A stretch of DNA of 64,000 bases from Clostridium guangxiense (GTDB lineage: Bacteria > Bacillota > Clostridia > Clostridiales > Clostridiaceae), in assembly GCF_021043395.1 (NCBI RefSeq), contig NZ_JAJNKE010000011.1:33445-97444 (forward strand), in the 5' to 3' direction. The position numbers and the translations under genes were made by a program. A model generated the notes under the pieces. The model saw only the letters and a program-made list of their open reading frames with translations. It did no database searches and was not told where the DNA came from. The first letter of the stretch is position 1. The number at the start of each line of letters is the position of its first letter. This document shows, piece by piece, positions 27,628 to 34,269 of this stretch.

Positions 27628-28215
27628 ATGAACGGATTTGAAAAAAGGCGCCAAGAAAAGAAAGAAGCTATATTGTATGCAGCGAAAGAATTATTTAAAC
27701 AATACGGATATAGTAAAGTAAGTATTGCGGAGATTGCAAAAAAAGCATCTGTTTCACAGGTATCAATTTACAACTTTTTTGAAAGTAAAGAAAATTTAAA
27801 AAATCAATTATTAAAAAAGCTTTGGGAAGATTATTATAAAACAATAATAGATATTGTGAATGGTAACGAAAGTATAAGAAAAAAAATAGAAAAGTTTTTT
27901 TATACAGTTGTAGATTATTCAAGGAATTATACAACAAATTTTGTGGTTGAATCTCTACGTAATGAGCTGAAAAAAGATGAATTTTTTGTAGGAGAACAAT
28001 TATCAAGTATTGAAGAAATTATAACTTCTCTTCTTGAAGAAGGAAAAAAAGAGGGGATTATAAAAAATACAATTACTACAGAGGTTATGTTGAATTTTAT
28101 TGATATGTTTAGGTTTTATGTCATAAATAATCCACAGGCCGTAATTAATTATGACAGAAATCCTAAGCTTTTAGATGCAATGATATCATTAATTTTAACA
28201 GCATTAATGGTTTAA
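27628..28215 (+). CDS. TetR family transcriptional regulator
   Basis: A 195-residue repressor-like protein. The N-terminal helix-turn-helix (about 10-56) has AAKELFKQYGYSKVSIAEIAKKASVS followed by QVSIYNFFESKENL. The C-terminal ligand domain shows no diagnostic motif. GGGAGAAAG precedes the ATG. The inverted repeats upstream, and an exact half-site in front of the next gene, suggest it controls itself, the divergent hydrolase and the downstream gene. Confidence 0.88.
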   Translation: MNGFEKRRQEKKEAILYAAKELFKQYGYSKVSIAEIAKKASVSQVSIYNFFESKENLKNQLLKKLWEDYYKTIIDIVNGNESIRKKIEKFFYTVVDYSRNYTTNFVVESLRNELKKDEFFVGEQLSSIEEIITSLLEEGKKEGIIKNTITTEVMLNFIDMFRFYVINNPQAVINYDRNPKLLDAMISLILTALMV

Positions 28216-28257
28216 TACTTGTAGGGGGCCTTGGAAACTTGAAATTGCAAGTCCAAT

Positions 28258-28273
28258 AATTTATTTTATGAAA
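28258..28273 (+). promoter_or_regulatory. TetR operator half-site before the downstream gene
   Basis: AATTTATTTTATGAAA is identical to 16 bp of the left arm of the operator at 27500 and ends 10 bp before the next ATG. Confidence 0.55.
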
Positions 28274-28283
28274 GCGTGATATT

Positions 28284-29168
28284 ATGAAAACAATTGATGT
28301 TATATACTCACCAATCTGTGAAGCCAATGGTGCATTCTTAGAACAATTAGAGGAATGGCTAAAAGGTACTGACGTTAAAATAAATTATATTCCATATGAT
28401 AGTTTGACATCAAAAGAAGTCGGGTGGTACAAAGCACAGGGGACTATACGTGAAAAATGTAAGCTAGTTTCCTCGGTTTTTATAGATGTTTTCTATAATG
28501 AAAAATTAATAGCTACTGTTCCTCTTAAAAAGGAAAAAATAGAACAAGCTTTAAACATTCATATTAAAGAACATGAGCAAGAAAGCATGTCTAAAACTGC
28601 ACAAGCCATCTCAGTAAGTCAATTTAGAGCAGCAATATTAAAAGGTGAAATTGAATGGATACCAATAACGATTGCAAATTATGAGGATGAAATGACAATG
28701 TGTTTGAAAAACTATCCGTATGGTAATCCTCCTAAAAGATTTCATAAAAAATGCGTTGAAATTAAGAAAAAAGTATTTCTTGAAGTTTTAGAAAAAGAAA
28801 ATATTGCAGGCATTTATGCGAAATATCAGGGCAAGGTTATAGGTTTACTTGAGATTTTTCCTAGGGAGATTATGAGAAAATATGGTTTTTTAACAGGGAA
28901 TAAAGGAGATGATGAGGATTATTTAACGGTTGGATGTTATGAAGTTGGCTTTGGTATACCAAGGAAAGAGATGATAGATGAGCTAATGTTTCAGCTTGAA
29001 AAGTATTATTCTAAATTTATAAGAACTTACCTTGAGGGAATTGGAGTCTTTGAATGGAATGAAGGATTTATGCCTTACTGGGTTTACGATAAGTATGATT
29101 TTCACAAAACTGAAAGTATAAAAGAAAATACAGTTGTTATGGAAAAAGAGATTTATGAATACAGATAG
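28284..29168 (+). CDS. Two-domain protein: thioredoxin-like N-terminus, GNAT/YoaP-like C-terminus
   Basis: A 294-residue cytoplasmic protein that I cannot name. Residues of about 1-90 (DVIYSPICEANGAFLEQLEEWL, PYDSLTSKEVGWY, VFIDVFYNEKLIATVPL) look like a thioredoxin fold with one cysteine at position 12. The remainder (about 110-290) has MTMCLKNYPYGNPPKRFHKKC, IAGIYAKYQGKVIGLLEIFPRE and GCYEVGFGIPR, reminiscent of the domain appended to GNAT proteins of the YoaP group. It lies downstream of a TetR gene, with a matching operator half-site. The stop codon coincides with the start of a family A repeat. Confidence 0.5.
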   Translation: MKTIDVIYSPICEANGAFLEQLEEWLKGTDVKINYIPYDSLTSKEVGWYKAQGTIREKCKLVSSVFIDVFYNEKLIATVPLKKEKIEQALNIHIKEHEQESMSKTAQAISVSQFRAAILKGEIEWIPITIANYEDEMTMCLKNYPYGNPPKRFHKKCVEIKKKVFLEVLEKENIAGIYAKYQGKVIGLLEIFPREIMRKYGFLTGNKGDDEDYLTVGCYEVGFGIPRKEMIDELMFQLEKYYSKFIRTYLEGIGVFEWNEGFMPYWVYDKYDFHKTESIKENTVVMEKEIYEYR

Positions 29169-29333
29169 ATAACATGAAAATTAAGAATTGCAAATATCAA
29201 ATTTAGCAATACAAACTGGAAGTTGTAACAGTTGATAGTTGACAGAGGACAATTGACAGTTAAGGATGATTTACCTTTTGCTTTGCTCAGGTAAATCTTA
29301 AAACTTAACAGCGTCAGCTGCGCTGAACACTAT
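29163..29333. repeat. Family A repeat, half copy
   Basis: It begins AGATAGATAACATGAAA at the stop of the preceding gene and continues ACAAACTGGAAG, AGTTGACAGAGGACAATTG and TTAAGGATGATTTACC. The same succession of blocks occurs near 34.0 and 49.7 kb. It ends at the truncated 3' end of the M3 peptidase remnant. Confidence 0.6.
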
Positions 29334-30531
29334 ATTTCAAGCCATGCGCAAGCATTAAGTTTAACATATCTCATTAAAATTCCGCTTAACATATTTAATT
29401 TTTCTTTTGGACTGCATATTTCAAGCATTCTTCTTTGCAAAAAGTTTTCTGTAAATATTGCGGTCGCTTCCATAGTAGCTAGTGAGCAATTGCTGTTAAT
29501 AGCAGCCTCTTTATTTAAGCAAGAATAATGATATACATGTCCAATTTCGTGAGAAAGCTGTAAAATATTATCGGCGGGCGGTACCTTCAAAATTAAATAG
29601 TATTCTGCTTTCTTTTATGCCGTGTAAATTAACAGAAAATCCACCACCTCTTTTATTAGCTCTAGGTTCTGAATCAATCCAATTCTCGATAAAGACTTTG
29701 GTAGCAACGGAATTTAGGTTATCTCCGAGATCTTTTAAATTATCAAGTATTATTGATTTTGTTTCACCAAAGGTATAGTTTTTTTTGGTTTTACATAAGG
29801 GAGCAAATAAATCATAAAAAGGCAAAGGGCTATCATAGCCTAAAAGTTTTGCTTTATGAGATATTCCTTTTTGAATATTATATAGATATTTTTTAATAAC
29901 CTTAAACATTGTAGTTATTGTTTCCTCTTTTAAATTATAGCTATTTACAGCCATATGAAAAACAGAGTTATAACCTTTAAGTTCTGCTTCGGTAATTTGT
30001 TCTCCTTTTATAGAATTGTATGCCCACATAGAGGTTTCTGAAATTTTATTATATGAATTTAATTTTGATTTGAAGGCTTTTTTTCTGATTTCTAGATCAC
30101 TATTGCTAGATAGACTTTGGATTGCTTGAAAAGGTAATAATTCATTTTTTTCTTGCAGAGTTATTTCAACTTTAACATTTGAAATTGTAATTCTATGGAG
30201 GTTTTCAAAAGCCATTGAACCTGTGATTTTCATCTTGCCAAGTAGTTTTATTTCGTTTTTTGAGGGCATATGTTTTCCATTATCAATAAGATTTTTAAGA
30301 TAATATTTGTAATCTTTAAAAGTATCACTTCCATTAATAATATTGTCTATGTTATTAATCTTTAATAACCAACTTTGAAATTCTCTTTCTGCAGATATGA
30401 TCCTAGGTTCAAAGGTTAGCATTTTATTAAGAGTTTGCATTGCTAAAGAATTTTTGGTATCAGCTGTGGATATTAAATATGAATATGGACCTAGTTTACT
30501 AAGCAGGTCTTCAGCTTTGTTTTTAAATACT
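29333..30531 (-). pseudogene. Broken M3 family oligopeptidase (PepF-like)
   Basis: Remnant of a zinc oligoendopeptidase. The upstream fragment (about 290 residues plus an in-frame KAEDLLSKLGPYSYLIS lead-in) has the M3 order of helices and LFNFEGTA. The reading frame then shifts by a 4-nt tandem CGCC duplication (around 29578-29584). The second frame carries ILQLSHEIGHVYHY, the HExxH zinc site, and the downstream glutamate in ATMEATAIF. The N-terminal ~60 residues and the C-terminal ~150 residues are missing; the 3' end stops at a dispersed repeat. It is therefore truncated at both ends and frameshifted, and not functional. Confidence 0.85.
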
Positions 30532-30694
30532 TAGATTTTATAAATTTCATGAACAGTTCATACTTGAGAAACACATAGCACTTCACGCTAATTGCATATT
30601 ATATACTGTTAAATTACTATTTATTACGGCTAATGTTGTACTAATTAATACATGGCGGTATAATGCTATTAAATAGAGGAAGGGGTTTTGTTTT

Positions 30695-31114
30695 ATGAAT
30701 AGTGATATTTTAAACTTTGAGCAAGCAATGGAACTTTTAGGTGTCAGTGAAAAAACTCTCATAAAAATGCTAAGGGAAGAACATGTTCCAGCTCGTAAAA
30801 TTGGACGTGAGTGGAGATTTAGTAGGGAAGCTCTTATTAAATGGATTGCAGCTGGAGATTCAACTAACTACATAAATCAAAATGAACTATACATGGTTTC
30901 CAAGGATACTGTTGGTAAGTCTGCAGTTTTATTTGACAAAATCGAAGAAACCATAACTGCTGTAAAGGAAAATGACAATAATATTAAGATTATACTAAAA
31001 GACCTTGAGAAGGATATCACTATTCCTGAGAATGCTTCGCTTCGTATTAGTTACAAGCAGCAAAGAGAAATTGAGAAATTGGAGTTTAAGATTTTTTGGG
31101 GATTAAAGGAGTGA
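30695..31114 (+). CDS. Excisionase-type helix-turn-helix protein
   Basis: A 139-residue protein with an N-terminal MerR/excisionase-like HTH (about 6-52: FEQAMELLGVSEKTLIKML, VPARKIGREWRFSREALIKWI). The C-terminal ~80 residues are of unknown function, ending in EFKIFWGLKE. It has the same layout as the protein at 47131 (HTH, then a tail with LLWGQIKF). It overlaps the leader of, and is probably cotranscribed with, the EamA transporter gene 5 bp downstream. It may be a small transcription regulator of that operon. No phage or transposon context supports a true excisionase. Confidence 0.75.
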   Translation: MNSDILNFEQAMELLGVSEKTLIKMLREEHVPARKIGREWRFSREALIKWIAAGDSTNYINQNELYMVSKDTVGKSAVLFDKIEETITAVKENDNNIKIILKDLEKDITIPENASLRISYKQQREIEKLEFKIFWGLKE

Positions 31115-31119
31115 TAAAA

Positions 31120-31980
31120 ATGTGGATTTTATACGCTTTGGGTTCGGCGGTATTTGCAGGTATGACAGCTATTTTAGCAAAAATTGGAATAAAAAATACG
31201 GATTCTAACTTAGCCACAGCTCTTCGTACAATTATTGTAGTTATATTTTCATGGTTAATGGTTTTTATTGTGGGTTCAGAGAACAAAATTAATTCTATTT
31301 CAATGTATACACTTGTATTTTTAATTTTATCAGGGTGTGCCACTGGTGCGTCTTGGTTGTGTTATTTCAAGGCCTTGCAGCTTGGTGATGTAAATAAAAT
31401 TACTCCTATTGATAAAAGCAGCGCAGTTTTAACTATTATTTTGGCTTTTGTGTTTTTAGGGGAGACGCCTACTTTAATTATGGCATTAGGTGTTATTGTT
31501 TTTGCCATTGGGACTTATCTTATGATACAAAAAAAGGTGTCAGAGTCCCATGATACCAAAAGTAAACTATGGCTTTTTTATGCAATTCTTTCTGCTGTAT
31601 TTGCTTCCCTAACTGCGATACTTGGTAAAATAGGTATACAAGGGGTAGAATCGAATTTAGGAACAGCAATTCGTACGATTGTGGTGCTTATTATGGCATG
31701 GATAATTGTCTTTATTCAGAAAAAACATGTTATGATAAAATATATTGATAGGAAAAGTGGGGTGTTTATAGCGCTTTCCGGTCTTGCAACGGGGCTTTCT
31801 TGGCTTTGCTATTATCATGCACTTCAAATTGGTAAGGCTAGTATGGTGGTACCTATAGATCAACTTAGTATTGTGGTTTCAATTGCATTTTCACGTGTCT
31901 TTCTCAAAGAAAGACTTTCCGGAAAAGCGTTTATTGGCTTGGTGCTAGTTATATCTGGAACAATGCTTTTATTGATTTAA
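31120..31980 (+). CDS. EamA/DMT family permease
   Basis: A 286-residue drug/metabolite-type transporter with ten predicted helices. It is made of two homologous halves: YALGSAVFAGMTAILAKIGI near the start and FYAILSAVFASLTAILGKIG in the middle, each followed by T-x-LRT/IRTI. The EamA repeat is obvious. The substrate is unknown. I chose the ATG five bases after the upstream stop, behind AAAGGAG. A terminator-like hairpin follows at about 180 bp. Confidence 0.88.
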   Translation: MWILYALGSAVFAGMTAILAKIGIKNTDSNLATALRTIIVVIFSWLMVFIVGSENKINSISMYTLVFLILSGCATGASWLCYFKALQLGDVNKITPIDKSSAVLTIILAFVFLGETPTLIMALGVIVFAIGTYLMIQKKVSESHDTKSKLWLFYAILSAVFASLTAILGKIGIQGVESNLGTAIRTIVVLIMAWIIVFIQKKHVMIKYIDRKSGVFIALSGLATGLSWLCYYHALQIGKASMVVPIDQLSIVVSIAFSRVFLKERLSGKAFIGLVLVISGTMLLLI

Positions 31981-32162
31981 TGCAGTTGCATTATTTTATT
32001 AAACAAGCATAGAATATAAAATAAGTGATAAGTTAAGGTAAGTTTTTTCTGCTTTTGCTATGAATAACTTTTGAACTTAATTTTGTTTCATTTTCATAAG
32101 AGAACATGTATATCTATAATTTAATAGTTGAGCTGATTCTCCTATATGGGAGTGAGCATAAG

Positions 32163-32194
32163 AAAACCATCCTAAACTTGTCACTGGTTTTTTT
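32163..32194 (+). terminator. Intrinsic terminator after the EamA gene
   Basis: AAAACCA pairs with TGGTTTT, with T7. It overlaps the last codon of the convergent AIM24 gene. The 180 bp before it also contain a small hairpin (CTCC/GGGAG near 32140) of unknown role. Confidence 0.6.
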
Positions 32195-32878
32195 ATTTGT
32201 TGTCTTTGAAGTTGTAAAATTGCCCAATTTTAGCTGCAAGGTTTTCAATAGGCATTGTTTGAAGGTATACTTTTCCTGGTCCTTTTAAAGTTCCTAAAAA
32301 TAATCCTTCTCCACCGAAAAGCATGTTTTTAACACCTTTAACCATAGAAATGTCAAAGCTTACTGTAGAATCAAACATTGCAACATGGCCAGTGTCAACT
32401 TTAAGGATGTCATTATTTAAAAGAGAATAGTCCTCTACATGGCCATCGAATTCAAGAAATACTATTCCTGGACCAGTTATTTTTTGAAGTATGAATCCTT
32501 CTCCGCCAAATAAACCTGTAGATAATTTTTTCTTTAAAAATATACTTAATTTAACTGAAGATTCAGCGGCAAGAAAGCTTTTTTCTGGCATATTATACTT
32601 TCACCTGATAGTAAATGTCTTTCAATTATCTTACCAGGAAATGATGAAGGGAAAGCCACCATACCCATGTCTTTTTGGCAAGTAAATGTATTGAGGAATA
32701 TTGATTCTCCAGAAATTGTTCTTGAAATTCCACCTAAAAGACCGCCTTTCATATTTGTATCCATTTTTATGTTATCACTCATCCACCCCATAGCACCTGA
32801 TTCAGATACAAGAGTTTCACCAGGATTAAGCTTGCATATTACAATAGGTAAATTATCTCCTTTAATTTCATATCTCAT
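32193..32878 (-). pseudogene. AIM24 family protein, frameshifted in an A6 run
   Basis: Two overlapping frames together form one AIM24/TIGR00266 protein of about 228 residues. The first (MRYEIKGDNLPIVICKLNPG) covers the N-terminal half up to SIICQKKAF. The second resumes SFLAAESSVKLSIFLKKKL and carries the repeated glycine-rich GGEGFILQ and GGEGLFLG blocks to the end. The break is at six A residues (minus strand, near 32577-32582); seven would restore one frame. This could be a true pseudogene, a sequencing or assembly error, or slippage. AGGAGGGATTTT precedes the ATG. The biochemical role of the family is unclear. Confidence 0.8.
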
Positions 32879-33156
32879 TAAAATCCCTCCTCAGTTATAT
32901 TATATACATTTATGGATCAAAATAAATGCATTTCCAAATTTTAATTATTTAATATTAGTTTAAGCTAAATTAAACAAAGAATAATAAAAAAGGTTGAAAA
33001 TATTACGAAATAATGGTATTATATACTAAAAGGTATAGTTTAAATTTAATAATTCATTTATTTTGAGAATTTATGATATGTAGAATTTATGAGAGAAAAT
33101 TAAAACTATCAAAAGTGTATGAGAATTTATGAGAGTTTATGGGTGAGAGATATAAA

Positions 33157-33222
33157 ATGAATATTAATGAACTATACCTATTTTGTTTAATGGCTCTGAG
33201 TTTAGGAGCCTATTTTTTTTAG
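33157..33222 (+). CDS. Possible 21-residue hydrophobic peptide overlapping a terminator
   Basis: The reading frame MNINELYLFCLMALSLGAYF (plus F, stop) follows GGTGAGAG at about 9 nt. Its last codons are the stem and T-run of an intrinsic terminator. Upstream, three copies of AGAATTTATGA lie within about 70 bp. It could be a small membrane peptide, a leader peptide, or the chance coding content of a small RNA gene. The rest of the 600-bp gap holds this unit, a dispersed element and the tRNA promoter. Confidence 0.35.
   Translation: MNINELYLFCLMALSLGAYFF
33192..33220 (+). terminator. Intrinsic terminator of a short upstream transcript
   Basis: GGCTC pairs with GAGCC around a 9-nt loop, followed by TATTTTTTTT. 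No annotated gene precedes it on this strand, so it implies a small transcript from about 33.05 kb. Confidence 0.65.
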
Positions 33223-33265
33223 GTAAAAAAATTTTTGTACATATTTTGATTTTATTTTGATACAC

Positions 33266-33367
33266 ATAGTGAAACTAGCTCAACTACAAACTATATGTGC
33301 ACCATAATTCCTTGAAGATTGGCATTTTGGCACACAAATAGTTGAAGTTTCGCAGCAGTTTCACTAT
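33266..33367 (+). repeat. Three-stem dispersed element, copy d
   Basis: Copy d in direct orientation. The outer stem ATAGTGAAACT/AGTTTCACTAT is perfect and different from the other copies. The middle stem is CAACTA/TAGTTG plus GTGC/GCAC. The inner hairpin carries TTGAAGAT. The conserved TATGTGCACCATAAT is intact. It lies just upstream of the tRNA-Ser(GGA) promoter. Confidence 0.7.
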
Positions 33368-33403
33368 ATTACATAATTTCCATATAAAAAAAGATTATTA
33401 TAG

Positions 33404-33432
33404 TTGAAATTGCGTTCTTTTAATAGTATAAT
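33404..33432 (+). promoter_or_regulatory. Promoter of tRNA-Ser(GGA)/SRP RNA
   Basis: TTGAAA, 17 bp, TATAAT, about 47 bp before the tRNA. Confidence 0.8.
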
Positions 33433-33479
33433 ATGATTGTTCTGCAAAAATACAATATATAAAGGATTAAATCATATAT

Positions 33480-33569
33480 GGAGAGATGTCCGAGTGGTTT
33501 AAGGAGCACGCCTGGAACGCGTGTGTAGGGGAAACTCTACCGAGGGTTCGAATCCCTCTTTCTCCGCCA
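33480..33569 (+). tRNA. tRNA-Ser (anticodon GGA)
   Basis: Acceptor stem GGAGAGA with TTTCTCC (one G-U), anticodon stem CACGC/GCGTG with loop CTGGAAC (GGA reads UCC/UCU), a long variable arm (TGTAGGGGAAACTCTACC) and T-arm GGGTTCGAATCCC. CCA is encoded. 90 nt, class II. Confidence 0.95.
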
Positions 33570-33577
33570 TTTAATCT

Positions 33578-33850
33578 TTGCTGTGCTAAACGGGGAGTTA
33601 GCGGTGCCTTGTACCTGCAATCCGCTATAGCAGGGTCTAATTCCTTGAATAAGGCTTTGATTTGTGGGGTCTGCCCTTTAAATGCTGGTGTTGATAATTG
33701 GGTCCCACGCAATGAAAAATCATGAACCCCGTCAGATCCGGAAGGAAGCAGCGGTAAGTGAAACTTTTCGTGTGCCGTGGATTAACCTGATTTGAGCCAA
33801 CTTTAAAGGTAACGCTCATAAATTAATGTCGAGTTCGAGGTGCACAGCAT
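33578..33850 (+). ncRNA. ffs: Signal recognition particle RNA, large (Bacillus-type)
   Basis: About 270 nt. The terminal stem pairs GCTGTGC (5') with GCACAGC (3'). The Alu domain is at the 5' end (CGGGGAGTTAGCGGTGCC). The universally conserved S-domain core is CCGTCAGATCCGGAAGGAAGC-like around 33729-33755, including the GGAA tetraloop and the AGCAG asymmetric loop. This is the 6S-like SRP RNA with an Alu domain found in Bacilli and Clostridia. It lies 8 bp after tRNA-Ser and before dnaX, the conserved Gram-positive arrangement. Confidence 0.93.
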
Positions 33851-33880
33851 TTAATAATTGAATTTTATTGTATATAACAT

Positions 33881-33907
33881 AAGATGCTTTACTAGGCATC
33901 TTTTTTT
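33881..33907 (+). terminator. Intrinsic terminator of SRP RNA
   Basis: AAGATGC pairs with GCATCTT around TTTACTAG, with T7. Confidence 0.85.
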
Positions 33908-33972
33908 GTAGTATTATAAACTTAAGAAATACAGATAAAAAACTTGAAAGGTTGAAATGACTAATATTAAAT

Positions 33973-34176
33973 TGGCCCTGACAAACTGGAAGGTGTAAAG
34001 CAGAGTACAATGAAGGATGATTTTTCTCCGCTGCGCTTTGAAAAATCTAAGAACTTGATGTGCGCAAAGCGCTTAAAATATAGTGCTCAGCGCAGCTGAC
34101 ACTATCAAGTTCTAAGATTTACCTGAGAGAAGCGAAAGGTAAATCCACATTCACTATACTCTCTACTCTTTACTCT
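33973..34176. repeat. Palindromic dispersed repeat, family A
   Basis: It starts GACAAACTGGAAGG, continues GAGTACAATGAAGGATGATT and TCTCCGCTGCGC, then a mirrored half with AGAACTTGATGTGCGC / GACACTATCAAGTTCT, and closes with CACTATACTC. It is about 200 bp, and the central part is an imperfect hairpin. It fills the gap between SRP RNA and dnaX apart from the dnaX promoter. Confidence 0.65.
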
Positions 34177-34269
34177 TAGTATTTATAAAAATTATTTGAA
34201 AAACTTTGATAAGTGTATCTTAAAAATTTTATGCGGTTAAATTATATAGTATAGATAGAAGGTGAAAAT

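Noticed and set aside
30695..31114. Phage or transposon excisionase
   Set aside because: The HTH resembles excisionases, but no integrase is nearby and the protein has a distinct C-terminal domain shared with a second chromosomal copy.
32130..32160. Small hairpin after the EamA gene as a riboswitch
   Set aside because: It lies downstream of a gene, does not match any aptamer core I know, and is followed by an ordinary terminator.
32500..32515. TTCTCCGCCA resembling the 3' ends of both tRNA-Ser genes, a possible attachment-site copy
   Set aside because: It codes for the repeated FGGEG motif of the AIM24 protein, and no integrase is present in the interval.
33467..33819. Open frames of 60-81 codons on both strands
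   Set aside because: They lie across tRNA-Ser(GGA) and SRP RNA, whose structures explain the sequence; they have no ribosome binding sites.
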